Positions 29,650 to 38,574 of a DNA stretch of 64,000 nucleotides are shown piece by piece. The translations under genes were made by a program, and so were the position numbers. This DNA comes from Synechococcus sp. CC9605 (GTDB lineage: Bacteria; Cyanobacteriota; Cyanobacteriia; PCC-6307; Cyanobiaceae), in contig NC_007516.1 in NCBI RefSeq assembly GCF_000012625.1, positions 1 through 64,000 of the forward strand. The letters run 5' to 3'. How positions within the stretch are numbered: position 1 is the first letter of the stretch; each line of letters starts with the position of its first letter. The notes beneath the pieces were generated by a model that searched no databases, had not been told where the DNA came from, and saw only the letters and a program-made list of their open reading frames with translations.

Positions 29650-29764
29650 CGGAGGGTTTCGGTCTGGTGAAAGATAAGTCAGTCGCAGCTGCTTGTCTGC
29701 CGTGCTGAGGGCCGGATCGAGCTGATTGAAGCGGGGTGGATCAAGGTATTTCTGCTGATTTCTG

Positions 29765-29770
29765 TATGAT
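29765..29770 (+). promoter_or_regulatory. Possible extended -10 element for gap2
   Basis: TATGAT preceded by TG lies about 40 bases before the gap2 ATG, in the stretch shared with divergent murC. I see no convincing -35 hexamer at the right spacing, so it would depend on the extended -10. This is inferred from sequence only. Confidence 0.3.
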
Positions 29771-29809
29771 CGGCGGCCAAAACCCTTGCGCGGCTTTGCC
29801 GCTTCTGCC

Positions 29810-30835
29810 ATGACCCTGCGCGTTGCGATCAATGGATTCGGCCGGATCGGTCGCAATGTTCTGCGGGGATGGATCAGCCGTGGCGCTGACACCGGCCTGG
29901 AAATCGTGGGGATGAACTCCACCTCCGACCCCGCCACCAGCGCTCACCTGCTGACCTACGACTCCATCCTTGGACGTCTTGATCCCTCGGTGGACATCAA
30001 GACCACGGACAGCTCAATGTTCGTCAACGGTAAGGAGATCAAGTTCTTCGCCGACCGCAATCCCCTCAACTGCCCCTGGAAGGAGTGGGGTGTTGACCTG
30101 GTGATCGAGTCCACCGGTGTGTTCAACACCGATGAGAAGGCCAGCATGCACATCCAGGCTGGCGCCAAGAAGGTGATCCTCACCGCCCCTGGCAAGGGTG
30201 ATCGCGTCGGCACTTTCGTTGTGGGCGTCAACGACGACCAGTACCGCCACGAGGACTGGGACATCCTCAGCAACGCCAGCTGCACCACCAACTGCTTGGC
30301 CCCGATCGTCAAGGTTTTGGACCAGAACTTCGGCCTTGACTGGGGTCTGATGACCACCATCCACAGCTACACCGGCGACCAGCGGATCTTGGATAACAGC
30401 CACCGCGACCTGCGCCGTGCCCGTGCTGCAGCTCTGAACATGGTTCCCACCACCACCGGTGCAGCCAAGGCCGTGGCTCTGGTTTACCCCGAGGTGAAGG
30501 GCAAGCTCACCGGCTTCGCCATGCGCGTTCCCACCCCGAACGTCTCCGCTGTTGACCTCACCTTCGGTCCCTCTCGCGCCGCCAGCGTTGACGACATCAA
30601 GGCCGCCATAAAGTCGGCTTCCGAGAACGGCATGAAGGGGATCATCAAGTACGGCGATCTGCCCCTGGTGTCCACCGACTACGCCGGCACCAACGAGTCC
30701 ACCATCTTTGACGCCGACCTCACCTACGCCATGGGTGACAAGGCTGTGAAGATCCTGGCCTGGTACGACAACGAGTGGGGCTACAGCCAGCGTGTTGTTG
30801 ACCTCGCCGAGGTGGTGGCCAAGAACTGGAAGTGA
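29810..30835 (+). CDS. gap2: Glyceraldehyde-3-phosphate dehydrogenase, Gap2 type
   Basis: GAPDH interconverts 1,3-bisphosphoglycerate and glyceraldehyde-3-phosphate. In cyanobacteria the Gap2 form serves the Calvin cycle with NADP or NAD. The 341-residue protein begins [16 protein letters not shown], has the catalytic Cys in [12 protein letters not shown] near residue 155 and ends [16 protein letters not shown]. Codon choice is strongly biased to C-ending codons, as in a highly expressed gene. The ATG at 29810 is clear, with no obvious Shine-Dalgarno. A strong terminator follows. Confidence 0.95.
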   Translation: MTLRVAINGFGRIGRNVLRGWISRGADTGLEIVGMNSTSDPATSAHLLTYDSILGRLDPSVDIKTTDSSMFVNGKEIKFFADRNPLNCPWKEWGVDLVIESTGVFNTDEKASMHIQAGAKKVILTAPGKGDRVGTFVVGVNDDQYRHEDWDILSNASCTTNCLAPIVKVLDQNFGLDWGLMTTIHSYTGDQRILDNSHRDLRRARAAALNMVPTTTGAAKAVALVYPEVKGKLTGFAMRVPTPNVSAVDLTFGPSRAASVDDIKAAIKSASENGMKGIIKYGDLPLVSTDYAGTNESTIFDADLTYAMGDKAVKILAWYDNEWGYSQRVVDLAEVVAKNWK

Positions 30836-30856
30836 TCGCCAGTTTATTGCTTTTTG

Positions 30857-30887
30857 ATCCCTCCCGATCTGGGAGGGATTTTTTTTG
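30857..30887 (+). terminator. Intrinsic terminator of gap2
   Basis: A perfect 9-bp stem (ATCCCTCCC / GGGAGGGAT) with a five-base loop is followed by a run of T residues, 21 bases after the gap2 stop. It is the clearest terminator in the window. Read from the other strand it has no T tract, so it does not serve thiL. Confidence 0.92.
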
Positions 30888-30923
30888 TCAGGTACGGTCG
30901 CTTAGCGGGTCGTTCAGGGCTGC

Positions 30924-31910
30924 TTAGGACTGGCCGAAGTGATCAAATCCTCTGGTGTCCACTGGTTCGTGGTTGTGGGCCCAGCGGATGACGCCCGCTT
31001 CAGCATTGATCTGGCCGACGCGCTTGCTTTCGGAGACGCATCGCTGCCACACATCGGCCCAGGCCTCCGGAAGGCTCAGCACCAACTCAAAGTCCTCTCC
31101 TCCGGCGAGGCACCAATCCGTCCATGGAGCGCCCTCAGGCCAGCCTTCGGCCGTAGGAAGCTGGTCGTGCCGCAGCACCGCTCCGCAGCCGCTGCTGCTG
31201 CAGAGACCTGCAACGGCAGAAAGCAGTCCGTCGCTGCTGTCGGTTCCCCCAGCCCGCCAGGGCAGATGCTTCGGTTTGCAGGCCAGCAGCTGTTGGACGT
31301 CCTTCAGCCGTGGTGTCGGGCGTTGGTGGCGTGTGACCGCCTGATCCCGCAGGGTTGAGCACAAAGCGATGTCACGCACCCTTGGGTCGTCCTGCAGGAG
31401 GGCGAGGCCTAGTCGGCTGAGCCCATGGGGCCCACTTGTGACCAGCACATCGCCAGGGCGGGCTGCGTTGCGATGCAGACGAAGGGGACCGAGACGACCG
31501 AGTGCCGTGATCGAGAGCAGTCTCTGCTCTCCTTTGGAGCAGTCACCTCCCAGCAGAACGCCGCCGTACTCCTCCAAGGCGGCACTGATGCCTTGATACA
31601 CCCCGTCCACCCAGTCCCAACGGGTGTGGCTTGGAGCGACCAGGGCCACGGTGATTCCATCGATGTCGACGGCACCACTGGCGGCCAAATCGGATAGGTT
31701 GGCGGCAACGGCGCGCCAGCCCACGTCTACGGCCGTTGTGGTGGCATCGCTGAAATGGATGCCATCCACCAGAACGTCGGTGTTAACCAGCAGTGGTCGG
31801 GCGTCGGCGGCCAGGGCTGCAGTGTCGTCACTGAGTTGATCGGGCGGAGCGAAGTGAGCCAGCCGCCTGAGCAGCTCCGCTTCAGTCAGCTCCGCCAGGG
31901 TTTGGCTCAT
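30924..31910 (-). CDS. thiL: Thiamine-monophosphate kinase
   Basis: ThiL phosphorylates thiamine monophosphate to the active diphosphate. The 328-residue protein shows the family order: LLVNTDVLVDGIHF near residue 45, GWRAVAANLSDLAASGA, a Gly-rich LLGGDCSKG, and LVTSGPHGLSRLGLALL. DSSDGLLSAVA near residue 225 follows. The ATG at 31910 overlaps the stop codon of the upstream cyclophilin gene (ATGA), so the two are coupled. thiG lies 20 kb away. Confidence 0.93.
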   Translation of the reverse strand: MSQTLAELTEAELLRRLAHFAPPDQLSDDTAALAADARPLLVNTDVLVDGIHFSDATTTAVDVGWRAVAANLSDLAASGAVDIDGITVALVAPSHTRWDWVDGVYQGISAALEEYGGVLLGGDCSKGEQRLLSITALGRLGPLRLHRNAARPGDVLVTSGPHGLSRLGLALLQDDPRVRDIALCSTLRDQAVTRHQRPTPRLKDVQQLLACKPKHLPWRAGGTDSSDGLLSAVAGLCSSSGCGAVLRHDQLPTAEGWPEGAPWTDWCLAGGEDFELVLSLPEAWADVWQRCVSESKRVGQINAEAGVIRWAHNHEPVDTRGFDHFGQS

Positions 31911-33016
31911 GCGTGGGCTTTGAGCTGCTCCGCTCCGTTAACCACCTTCACGGCGGTGATCCGGTCATCGACGCCCAATTCCTCCAGAACATCGAATCCA
32001 TCCACCACGTAGCCGAAGGCTGCATTGCGGCCATCCACGAGGTTCAGACCAGCCGGGGTGAGCTCCGCCTCGTAGAGAAACATGAAGAACTGCGAGGATC
32101 CGTCGTCGAGGGCCTGGTCTGAATGGGCCCAGCCAAGGGTGCCCAGGGTCGCGAACGGAAGGGTTGGTGTGGCCATGAACAGGCCCACGTCTTCAAAGGT
32201 TTCGTTGTAAATCGTGTCGTCTTCGCCTGGCACACGTATCTCCAGAGGCACATGGCGCTCCTGCTTGGTCTTTGGATCCACGTAGCCGATCTCCGGCCCT
32301 TCCGGATCACCGCTCTGGAGCACGTAGAAGTCCTCGGCCCGGATGAAGGGCAGTCCGTCATAGAAGCCCTTGAGGGCGAGATCCACGAAGGCACCTGCGG
32401 TGAGTGGAGCGTTGTAGCCATCCACCACGGTGGTCAATTCCCCCTGGGTGGTGCTCACGCTGAGGGTGGCTCGTCCCTGCAGCCTCGGCAGGGCGTCGAA
32501 TTCTGCGGGGATCTCCCGTTCAAAGCCGTCGGGCACCAGCAGGGCCTCCACATCACCGATGTAGCGCAGCGTCCGGCGTCGATCGGCGATGAAGCCTGGT
32601 TTGTCAATGGCTTTGACCTTCTCTTTGAGGTCTTCAAGGCCCTGATCCACGCTCTCAAACAGTGCTTCAGCGGTACCGCGCTTGGCTTCAGGGACCGCGT
32701 TCAGGATGGTGTCGCGGCGGGTGTTGAGCAGCGATTCAGTGCGCGACACCGTCTTGCCGAGGGCTGTCCAGCGTTTGGCCCGCAGATCGTCACTGGTGAG
32801 TTCCAGCCGATGCTGCAGTTCGCGGATGTCGTCCTGATCGAAGGGAAGCGCGTCCCGAAGAATCGCGGCAGGGTCCTTAACAGCATTGCCCTGGGGCAAT
32901 GCGGCCCAGGCAGGGGCGGCGATTGTGATCAGAGCAAAGCTGATCAGAACAGCAAGGACGGCGTTCAAACGCTGATGGACCAAGGGGGAACCCCAGTGCT
33001 GACGGGACTTTGGCAC
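31907..33016 (-). CDS. Cyclophilin-type peptidyl-prolyl isomerase, TLP40-like, exported
   Basis: This protein of about 369 residues starts with a cleavable signal ([16 protein letters not shown], cleavage likely after AWA). A helical region (about 45-180) precedes a C-terminal cyclophilin-like domain (about 180-365: [38 protein letters not shown]). This layout is that of plant TLP40, a thylakoid lumen isomerase linked to photosystem II turnover. The start is a GTG at 33016; in-frame TTGs a little later are possible. thiL is translationally coupled behind it. Confidence 0.87.
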   Translation of the reverse strand: MPKSRQHWGSPLVHQRLNAVLAVLISFALITIAAPAWAALPQGNAVKDPAAILRDALPFDQDDIRELQHRLELTSDDLRAKRWTALGKTVSRTESLLNTRRDTILNAVPEAKRGTAEALFESVDQGLEDLKEKVKAIDKPGFIADRRRTLRYIGDVEALLVPDGFEREIPAEFDALPRLQGRATLSVSTTQGELTTVVDGYNAPLTAGAFVDLALKGFYDGLPFIRAEDFYVLQSGDPEGPEIGYVDPKTKQERHVPLEIRVPGEDDTIYNETFEDVGLFMATPTLPFATLGTLGWAHSDQALDDGSSQFFMFLYEAELTPAGLNLVDGRNAAFGYVVDGFDVLEELGVDDRITAVKVVNGAEQLKAHA

Positions 33017-33048
33017 AGCCGTATAGTCCGTTGATCCGTTCGGTGGGA

Positions 33049-33612
33049 ATGATCTCCAGTAACGACTTCCGCACCGGCACCACGATTGAGATCGATGGGG
33101 CCGTTTGGCGCGTTGTCGAGTTCTTGCACGTCAAGCCCGGCAAGGGATCTGCCTTCGTGCGCACCAAGCTCAAGGCGGTGAAATCCGGCAACGTGGTGGA
33201 GAAAACCTTCCGCGCCGGGGAGATGCTTCCCCAGGCGATGTTGGAGAAGTCCTCGCTTCAGCACACCTACATGGAAGGTGAGGACTACGTCTTCATGGAC
33301 ATGGCCACCTATGAGGAGACACGCCTCAGCGCAGACCAGATCGGTGAGAGCCGCAAATATCTCAAGGAGGGCATGGAGGTGAACGTGGTGTCCTGGAACG
33401 ACACCCCCCTCGAGGTTGAACTGCCCAACTCCGTGGTTCTGGAGATCAAAGAAACCGATCCTGGCGTCAAAGGCGATACCGCCACCGGTGGCACGAAGCC
33501 CGCCATTCTTGAAACCGGTGCACAAGTGATGGTGCCGCTCTTCCTTTCTGTGGGAGAAAAGATCAAAGTGGACACCCGCAACGACAGCTACCTCGGGCGC
33601 GAAAACGGATGA
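33049..33612 (+). CDS. efp: Elongation factor P
   Basis: EF-P rescues ribosomes stalled at polyproline. The 187-residue protein has the KOW-like N domain ([16 protein letters not shown], then [15 protein letters not shown], whose Lys is the site modified in other bacteria) and two OB domains ending [13 protein letters not shown]. The ATG at 33049 is chosen because everything upstream lacks conservation. A TATAGT at 33022 could be its -10. Proline-rich FtsY and DnaX in this window are plausible clients. Coupled to accB through ATGA. Confidence 0.96.
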   Translation: MISSNDFRTGTTIEIDGAVWRVVEFLHVKPGKGSAFVRTKLKAVKSGNVVEKTFRAGEMLPQAMLEKSSLQHTYMEGEDYVFMDMATYEETRLSADQIGESRKYLKEGMEVNVVSWNDTPLEVELPNSVVLEIKETDPGVKGDTATGGTKPAILETGAQVMVPLFLSVGEKIKVDTRNDSYLGRENG

Positions 33613-34094
33613 GCATGCAGCTGGATCACGAACAACTGCACCGCCTGTTGGAGGCGCTCGGGGAGAGCGATATCCAAGAGTTCCGGCTGGAAGGGGATGA
33701 CTTCCGTCTGGAAATCCGTCGCAACCTGCCGGCTCAGGCCGTCATGGCCCCGGTCATGCCCGCCCCTGTTGCTGCTGCTGCTGCTGCACCAGCGCCAGTT
33801 GCGTCCGCCGAGCCCGCAGCTGCGCCGCCTGCATCCACCGCAACCCGCAGTGACCTGCTCGAAGTCACCGCTCCCATGGTGGGCACGTTCTACCGCGCTC
33901 CCGCTCCGGGTGAACCCGCTTTTGTTGAGGTGGGCAGTCGGATCAACGTCGGCCAGACCGTCTGCATCCTTGAGGCCATGAAGCTGATGAATGAGCTGGA
34001 GTCTGAGGTTGGCGGTGAAGTGGTGGAGATCCTGGTGGACAACGGCACCCCCGTTGAATTCGGTCAGGTGCTGATGCGGGTCAAGCCGGCCTGA
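33609..34094 (+). CDS. accB: Biotin carboxyl carrier protein of acetyl-CoA carboxylase
   Basis: AccB carries biotin between the carboxylase and transferase halves of acetyl-CoA carboxylase in fatty acid synthesis. The biotinylated Lys lies in EAMKLMNE near residue 125, inside the C-terminal lipoyl-type domain (from [18 protein letters not shown]). The middle is an Ala/Pro-rich swinging linker and the N-terminus is a short helix. The length of 161 is normal. efp-accB is the usual cyanobacterial order, overlapped by four bases. Confidence 0.96.
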   Translation: MSMQLDHEQLHRLLEALGESDIQEFRLEGDDFRLEIRRNLPAQAVMAPVMPAPVAAAAAAPAPVASAEPAAAPPASTATRSDLLEVTAPMVGTFYRAPAPGEPAFVEVGSRINVGQTVCILEAMKLMNELESEVGGEVVEILVDNGTPVEFGQVLMRVKPA

Positions 34095-34095
34095 G

Positions 34096-35112
34096 TCAGC
34101 TCAGGTCCCAGGCGGCCTGAATGGCTGCCGTTGTGCTTTCAGGGCTGGCGATGCCTTGGGCTGCAATGTCGAAGGCGGTGCCATGGTCGGGGGACGTGCG
34201 CAGGAACGGCAGTTCCAAGGTGGTGTTCACCGCAGCGTCGAAGGCCAGCAGCTTCACGGGAATGAGTCCCTGGTCGTGATACAAGGCCAGGATCCCGTCG
34301 GGCCCTGCCTGGTTTGGCATCTGCCAAGCGCGAGCAGCGCTGATCCAGCAGGTGTCGGGAGGAACGGGTCCCTCCAGCTGCACCTGAGGATGCTCCTTCC
34401 GCCATTGATCCAGCAGCGGCAGCAGCCATTCGGCTTCTTCGTGGCCCAGTTGACCGGCTTCACCGGCATGGGGATTCAGGCCGGCAATGCGCAGATGGGG
34501 TGTGCTCGTGAAGCGTCGACAGAACTCCTCCAGCACGTTCAGTTTGTGGTGCACCAGCTCTGGGGTCAGCGCCTCAGGGATCTGGTTGAGGGGGATGTGG
34601 GTGGTGGCCAGCAAGGTGTTCAGGCGCCAGCCGCTGGTTGGAGAGACGGCGGTGAACAGCATTGAGGAGTGCTGGCGTCCAGCCAACTCAGCCAGCCGTT
34701 CGGTCTGCCCGGGATAGCGATGGCCGGCCGCATGCCAGAGGTGTTTGGCAATGGGGGCGGTGACCAGGGCGCGGGACCCTCGTTCCTGCAGCAGTTCCAC
34801 GGCGCGGGTGAGCCAGCGAAACCCCGCATCGGCCCCTCCGGTGGTGGGTTGTCCTGGCTGAACGCCCGCTTCCAGCGGATGGTCGTCAATTCTGAGGGCT
34901 GCAGGGTCGGCAAGGGGGTGGCTCGTTTGCCGCTGCAGTCGCGCGTGGGTGCTGATCAACGTGCGTCGACAACCCACCAGCAGGGGTTGGAGCGCGGGGG
35001 GGAGCGTGGGTGAGGCGAGGGCCTTCAGCACCACTTCCATGCCGATGCCTGCGGGATCGCCGAGAGCGATCACCAGCTCGTGCCTAGGGTTCGTTGAATC
35101 GTGGGGGCCCAT
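34096..35112 (-). CDS. pdxA: 4-hydroxythreonine-4-phosphate dehydrogenase
   Basis: PdxA oxidises 4-phosphohydroxy-L-threonine in pyridoxal phosphate synthesis. Conserved segments are IALGDPAGIGMEVVLKAL at the N-terminus, ALVTAPIAKHLWHAAG, GLNPHAGEAGQLGHEE and LALYHDQGLIPVKLLAFD. Metal-binding His residues are visible in the last two. From the ATG at 35112 the product is 338 residues. The frame reaches to 35259, but that part is the shadow of the short gene on the other strand. Confidence 0.94.
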   Translation of the reverse strand: MGPHDSTNPRHELVIALGDPAGIGMEVVLKALASPTLPPALQPLLVGCRRTLISTHARLQRQTSHPLADPAALRIDDHPLEAGVQPGQPTTGGADAGFRWLTRAVELLQERGSRALVTAPIAKHLWHAAGHRYPGQTERLAELAGRQHSSMLFTAVSPTSGWRLNTLLATTHIPLNQIPEALTPELVHHKLNVLEEFCRRFTSTPHLRIAGLNPHAGEAGQLGHEEAEWLLPLLDQWRKEHPQVQLEGPVPPDTCWISAARAWQMPNQAGPDGILALYHDQGLIPVKLLAFDAAVNTTLELPFLRTSPDHGTAFDIAAQGIASPESTTAAIQAAWDLS

Positions 35113-35116
35113 CGCT

Positions 35117-35302
35117 GTGCTGCGCTTGCTGCTGCTGGGGTGTCTGTTGGTGGGATTGGCCGCTGGTTTGAGCAATGGCTGGATCGAACTGCACCTCTCC
35201 CGTTTTCTTGAGGATGTGGGGCTTTCCCTGCCTGAGGAAGGCGAGGGCTTCGATTTCAACCGTTGGCTGATCGAGGGGGAGAACCCAGGTCAAGCGAATT
35301 GA
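35117..35302 (+). CDS. Small conserved membrane protein (61 aa)
   Basis: Starting at a GTG, this short frame gives an N-terminal hydrophobic helix (LRLLLLGCLLVGLAAGL) and then a soluble part with FLEDVGLSLPEE and FNRWLIEGE. I think similar small proteins occur in marine Synechococcus, though I cannot confirm this. It starts four bases from the divergent pdxA start and its last 47 bases overlap the 3' end of the SDR gene. A single-pass protein of unknown function. Confidence 0.65.
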   Translation: MLRLLLLGCLLVGLAAGLSNGWIELHLSRFLEDVGLSLPEEGEGFDFNRWLIEGENPGQAN

Positions 35303-36209
35303 GTTTGTCCTGGTTCAGGCAATCCTGCAGCCCGACGCGGTAGTTCGGGTGCAGCAATGCATAACCGAGCTCTTGACAGAGCTTGTGGTTGCTGACGCGG
35401 CGGTTCTCGCTCCAGAACGACTGAGCCATTGGACTCATGCTCTCCACGATCTGGTCGAACGGTTTGAGCGGTGGCAGAGCACAACCCAATAGGTCTGCCG
35501 CATGTCGCATCAGTTCGGCGGTGGGAGCCGGGAGGTCATCCACCACATTCACGATGCTCCCATTTCCTGGGCTTGCTGGAACACCTTGTTCAGCGCGATG
35601 CATGAGGTGCCAGCAGGCCCCTGCGATGTCTTCCACATGGATGCGGCAGAACACCTGGCCGGGCTTGTCGATCAAGCGGGCACGCCCTTGCTCTAAGCCG
35701 TTGAGCACTGATCGGCCCGGGCCATAGATGCCTGGCAGACGCAGAATCTGGATCGGCAGACCCGAGCGCAACCAAGCTTGTTCGCAGTTCAAGCGGCGCA
35801 TGCTGCGGTCCAGCGCCGGCGCCGGGTCGTCATGCTCCGACACCCAACCGCCCTGACGATCGCCGTAAACCCCTGTGGTGGAGAGATAGCCCGCCCAGCG
35901 CAGCGGCAGGTTTCCGAGCGTTGGCAGCAGCTTCAACAAAACTGGATCGTTGCCGTCGCGATCCGGTGGGATGGTGGACAGCAGATGGGTGATGCCTTCG
36001 AGGGAAGCAGGGTCGAGCTGGTCCTGACCGTTGCTGTCGAAGAGCAGATCAGCCTCGGCAGAGTCGAGGGAACGCCGGGTGCAGAGCACCGGTGTTCCCA
36101 GGGCTCGGGCCAGGCCGGCCAGACAACGTCCGCTGTATCCGCCGCCCAGCACCAGCAGCTTGCTGTCAGCCGACAGCGGCCGTGACCGCTTGACAAGATC
36201 GGCGAGCAT
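35256..36209 (-). CDS. NAD-binding SDR/epimerase family protein
   Basis: This 317-residue extended short-chain dehydrogenase relative has the Rossmann motif KLLVLGGGYSGRCLAGLA at about residues 17-35 and an active-site-like LSTTGVYGD near residue 112 (YxxxK is not obvious). LRLPGIYGPGRS and IHVEDIAGA near 175-200 follow. It resembles the YeeZ-type subgroup of predicted nucleoside-sugar epimerases. The substrate is unknown. The gene diverges from a short secreted-protein gene at 36242. Confidence 0.82.
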   Translation of the reverse strand: MLADLVKRSRPLSADSKLLVLGGGYSGRCLAGLARALGTPVLCTRRSLDSAEADLLFDSNGQDQLDPASLEGITHLLSTIPPDRDGNDPVLLKLLPTLGNLPLRWAGYLSTTGVYGDRQGGWVSEHDDPAPALDRSMRRLNCEQAWLRSGLPIQILRLPGIYGPGRSVLNGLEQGRARLIDKPGQVFCRIHVEDIAGACWHLMHRAEQGVPASPGNGSIVNVVDDLPAPTAELMRHAADLLGCALPPLKPFDQIVESMSPMAQSFWSENRRVSNHKLCQELGYALLHPNYRVGLQDCLNQDKLNSLDLGSPPRSANG

Positions 36210-36241
36210 CAGTACACCTGTATTAGATCAAATGTACTGTT

Positions 36242-36409
36242 GTGACGTCGTCGTCTCTCCATCGCTCCCGCTCCAGACCCATTGTGCTCCGGGCCATCCT
36301 GACGGCTGCCCTGCTCGCCGGTGCTGTGGTGCTGGCGCCTGAAGACCCTGGCGTTCAGGCCTCCATCTGCCAACGTCACCACTCCTCGGATGTCTGCAGG
36401 GTTTGGTGA
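36242..36409 (+). CDS. Small secreted Cys-containing protein (55 aa)
   Basis: A GTG-started frame, too short for most gene callers, gives an Arg/Ser-rich start, a hydrophobic core (ILTAALLAGAVVLAP) and a short tail ICQRHHSSDVCRVW. The two Cys, the HH pair and the C-terminal CRVW look conserved in type, and I recall related endings in marine picocyanobacteria. It is probably exported. The function is unknown. It converges with the HNH gene four bases later. Confidence 0.6.
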   Translation: MTSSSLHRSRSRPIVLRAILTAALLAGAVVLAPEDPGVQASICQRHHSSDVCRVW

Positions 36410-36412
36410 GCC

Positions 36413-36808
36413 TCAGGCAGCCTGAGCTGCAATTGAGAAATCGTGCGGCTCGTTGATGGGCTGTTCCGGTTGGGCCCACTGCAGCAGGCGAACGGCGAGT
36501 CGCAGGTCGCCATCCATCCAGGCTCGAATAGCCATGGCGCGGCGTGGGTCATAAAAGCGCTGTCGCCGATACCAGTCGAAAACGTCGGAGTCAGATTTGC
36601 GGCCGTTGCAAGACAAGCAGGCCGGGACACAGTTTTCAGTAACGCTTGAACCCCCTTTGGCTTGGGGGTGAATGTGATCAATTGATTCGGAAGGTTTGCC
36701 GCAGTAAATGCAACTTTGGCCGGTGAAAGTGTGAAGAGACTGTCGCCATCTTCGGACGCGCAATTTGGGACAGAGTTCGTCGAGAAAAACCGCGTCCTTG
36801 CTATGCAT
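36413..36808 (-). CDS. HNH endonuclease domain protein
   Basis: This 131-residue protein has a full HNH/treble-clef core: CIYCGKPSESIDHIHPQ, then GGSSVTENCVPACLSCNGRKSD. It shows two CxxC zinc pairs, the DH of the beta-beta-alpha-metal site and the final N. The tail is helical. It is small enough to be a single-domain nuclease. It lies divergent to a SNF2 helicase, with about 180 bases between them. Standalone HNH proteins of this type occur in many cyanobacteria, with roles rarely known. Confidence 0.85.
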   Translation of the reverse strand: MHSKDAVFLDELCPKLRVRRWRQSLHTFTGQSCIYCGKPSESIDHIHPQAKGGSSVTENCVPACLSCNGRKSDSDVFDWYRRQRFYDPRRAMAIRAWMDGDLRLAVRLLQWAQPEQPINEPHDFSIAAQAA

Positions 36809-36984
36809 CCGAGTGAATCGGTTGGGGTGATTCTGCCTTGAACGAAAAGCTCGTCAATGTGTCGAGCGCTGCATTTTCGACAATTTTTTGACCTGCGATG
36901 TGAATCTTGATCTCAATGCTTGCGCGCTGATCTGAGTTCACTAAGGTAATTGTTTGTGGGGGCCTGTTGGTGCCGTCAAAACCC
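36801..36984 (-). CDS. Possible small ORF between HNH and SNF2 genes
   Basis: A frame from GTG 36984 to a TAG that overlaps the HNH start encodes about 60 residues, including TITLVNSDQRASIEIKIHI and ENAALDTLTSFSF. The composition looks more protein-like (beta-rich, few Arg/Pro) than typical shadow frames here, and the DNA is less GC-rich. It has no recognised domain and overlaps the helicase promoter region. It may be chance. Confidence 0.3.
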
Positions 36985-36987
36985 ACA

Positions 36988-38574
36988 ATGACCTGTTGCT
37001 TGGATCTCTCTCCGGCAGGACTGGTCCGGGTGGTCAGCCCGTTTGATGCGGTAACCCAGTCCCAGTTGCGTCGGATCAAGCCCAGGGGGCGTTGGATCGG
37101 CCCCGGCCATGGCTGGGATTTCCCCTTGGCCGCAGCCGGTGCACTTCAGCAGACCCTCGGGCGTCGTTTTCCTGTCACCGCTGCTTTGCAGCAGTGGCTT
37201 GATTGGTGCCAGCACCCCCTGCCACCGCTGCCGCCGCATCGGACCCTTGTAGCCGCAGCAGATCTTGACGAAGCCCTGCAGGATGGTCGCCGACCTCTGC
37301 GCCATCAACGCTCCGGGGTCCGTTGGCTTTTGGCCCGTCGCGGCGCCGTTCTGGCCGATGAGATGGGGCTGGGGAAGACCCTCACAGCCCTCTTGGCGGC
37401 CCGTGCCCTGATGCGCTGCGCTGAGGTGCGGTTGCTGGTGGTGGCTCCCGTCGGCCTCCACCCTCACTGGCGCCGGGAATCAGAGGCCCTTGGCGTTGAG
37501 CTGGAGTTGGTCAGCTGGGCTCGCCTGCCCGACACCCTGCCGCCTGCGGGAACGCTACTGGTGGTGGATGAGGCGCATTACGCCCAGTCGCTTCAGGCGC
37601 AGCGCACGGCTGCCTTGCTGCGTCTGGCCCGTCATCCCCGCCTACGGGCGATCTGGATGCTTACGGGAACCCCAATGAAGAACGGTCGCCCGTCCCAGTT
37701 GTATCCCCTGCTTGCGGCCATGGACCATCCGATTGCGCGGGATCAACGCCAGTTCGAGGAGCGCTACTGCCAGGGGCACTGGCGGGAGGGTCGAACCGGC
37801 AAACGCTGGCAGGCTTCCGGGGCGAGTCAGCTGGAGGAGCTGCGGCGCTTGAGTCGACCGTTGATCCTGCATCGCCGCAAGCAGCAGGTGGTGGATCTTC
37901 CTCCCAAGCAGCGACGTCTACACCCCGTGATGCTGTCGGAGGCTGAGCTCACAGGTTTCGACCATCGTGTCGAGCTGGTGCTGGATGACTACCGGCGTCG
38001 GGCCCGTCTCGGAGAGGTGCGACGGGATGCTGAGCACCTGGCTCTGCTCACCTCCATGCGTCAGATCGCTGCGGAATTCAAATTGCCGGCGGCCCAGCAG
38101 CTGGTGGAGTCACTCCGCCGGCAAGGCGAGGCGGTGGTGCTGTTCAGTGGCTTTGTTGCCCCGTTGCACTTGTTGCAGCAAACCCTCGGCGGCGAGTTGT
38201 TAACCGGTCGCCAGCGCCCAGCTGAACGTCAGGAGAGTGTGGATCGGTTTCAGCAGGGTCAGAACGATTGTCTGTTGGCCACCTTCGGCACCGGTGCCCT
38301 TGGCTTCACCCTGCACCGGGCCCGTCATGTGGTGTTGCTGGAACGCCCCTGGACGCCAGGCGACCTCGACCAAGCTGAAGATCGCTGTCATCGTCTTGGC
38401 ATGGGGGACGGTCTGACCTGTCATTGGCTGCAGCTCGGCGCAGCGGATCAGCTGGTGGATGGTTTGTTGGCGAGCAAGGCGGAACGGATCGAGGTGTTGC
38501 TGGGCCCCCGGCGCTTCTCGCTGCAACGTCAGTCACTCTCCGCCATGGTGGGGGATTGTTTGCAGGTGCTCTGA
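36988..38574 (+). CDS. SNF2-family DEAD/H helicase with HARP-like N-terminus
   Basis: This 528-residue SF2 ATPase has motif I ADEMGLGKTLTA, motif II VVDEAHYAQ, motif III LTGTPMKNG and motif VI QAEDRCHRLGM, complete for a SNF2 translocase. Residues about 10-60 (VSPFDAVTQSQLRRIKPRGR, then GWDFPLAAAGAL) resemble the HARP module of annealing helicases such as SMARCAL1. There is no other accessory domain. The ATG at 36988 is preferred over a TTG at 36967. It is probably involved in DNA repair or fork handling. The 3' end overlaps the lipoprotein gene on the other strand. Confidence 0.85.
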   Translation: MTCCLDLSPAGLVRVVSPFDAVTQSQLRRIKPRGRWIGPGHGWDFPLAAAGALQQTLGRRFPVTAALQQWLDWCQHPLPPLPPHRTLVAAADLDEALQDGRRPLRHQRSGVRWLLARRGAVLADEMGLGKTLTALLAARALMRCAEVRLLVVAPVGLHPHWRRESEALGVELELVSWARLPDTLPPAGTLLVVDEAHYAQSLQAQRTAALLRLARHPRLRAIWMLTGTPMKNGRPSQLYPLLAAMDHPIARDQRQFEERYCQGHWREGRTGKRWQASGASQLEELRRLSRPLILHRRKQQVVDLPPKQRRLHPVMLSEAELTGFDHRVELVLDDYRRRARLGEVRRDAEHLALLTSMRQIAAEFKLPAAQQLVESLRRQGEAVVLFSGFVAPLHLLQQTLGGELLTGRQRPAERQESVDRFQQGQNDCLLATFGTGALGFTLHRARHVVLLERPWTPGDLDQAEDRCHRLGMGDGLTCHWLQLGAADQLVDGLLASKAERIEVLLGPRRFSLQRQSLSAMVGDCLQVL

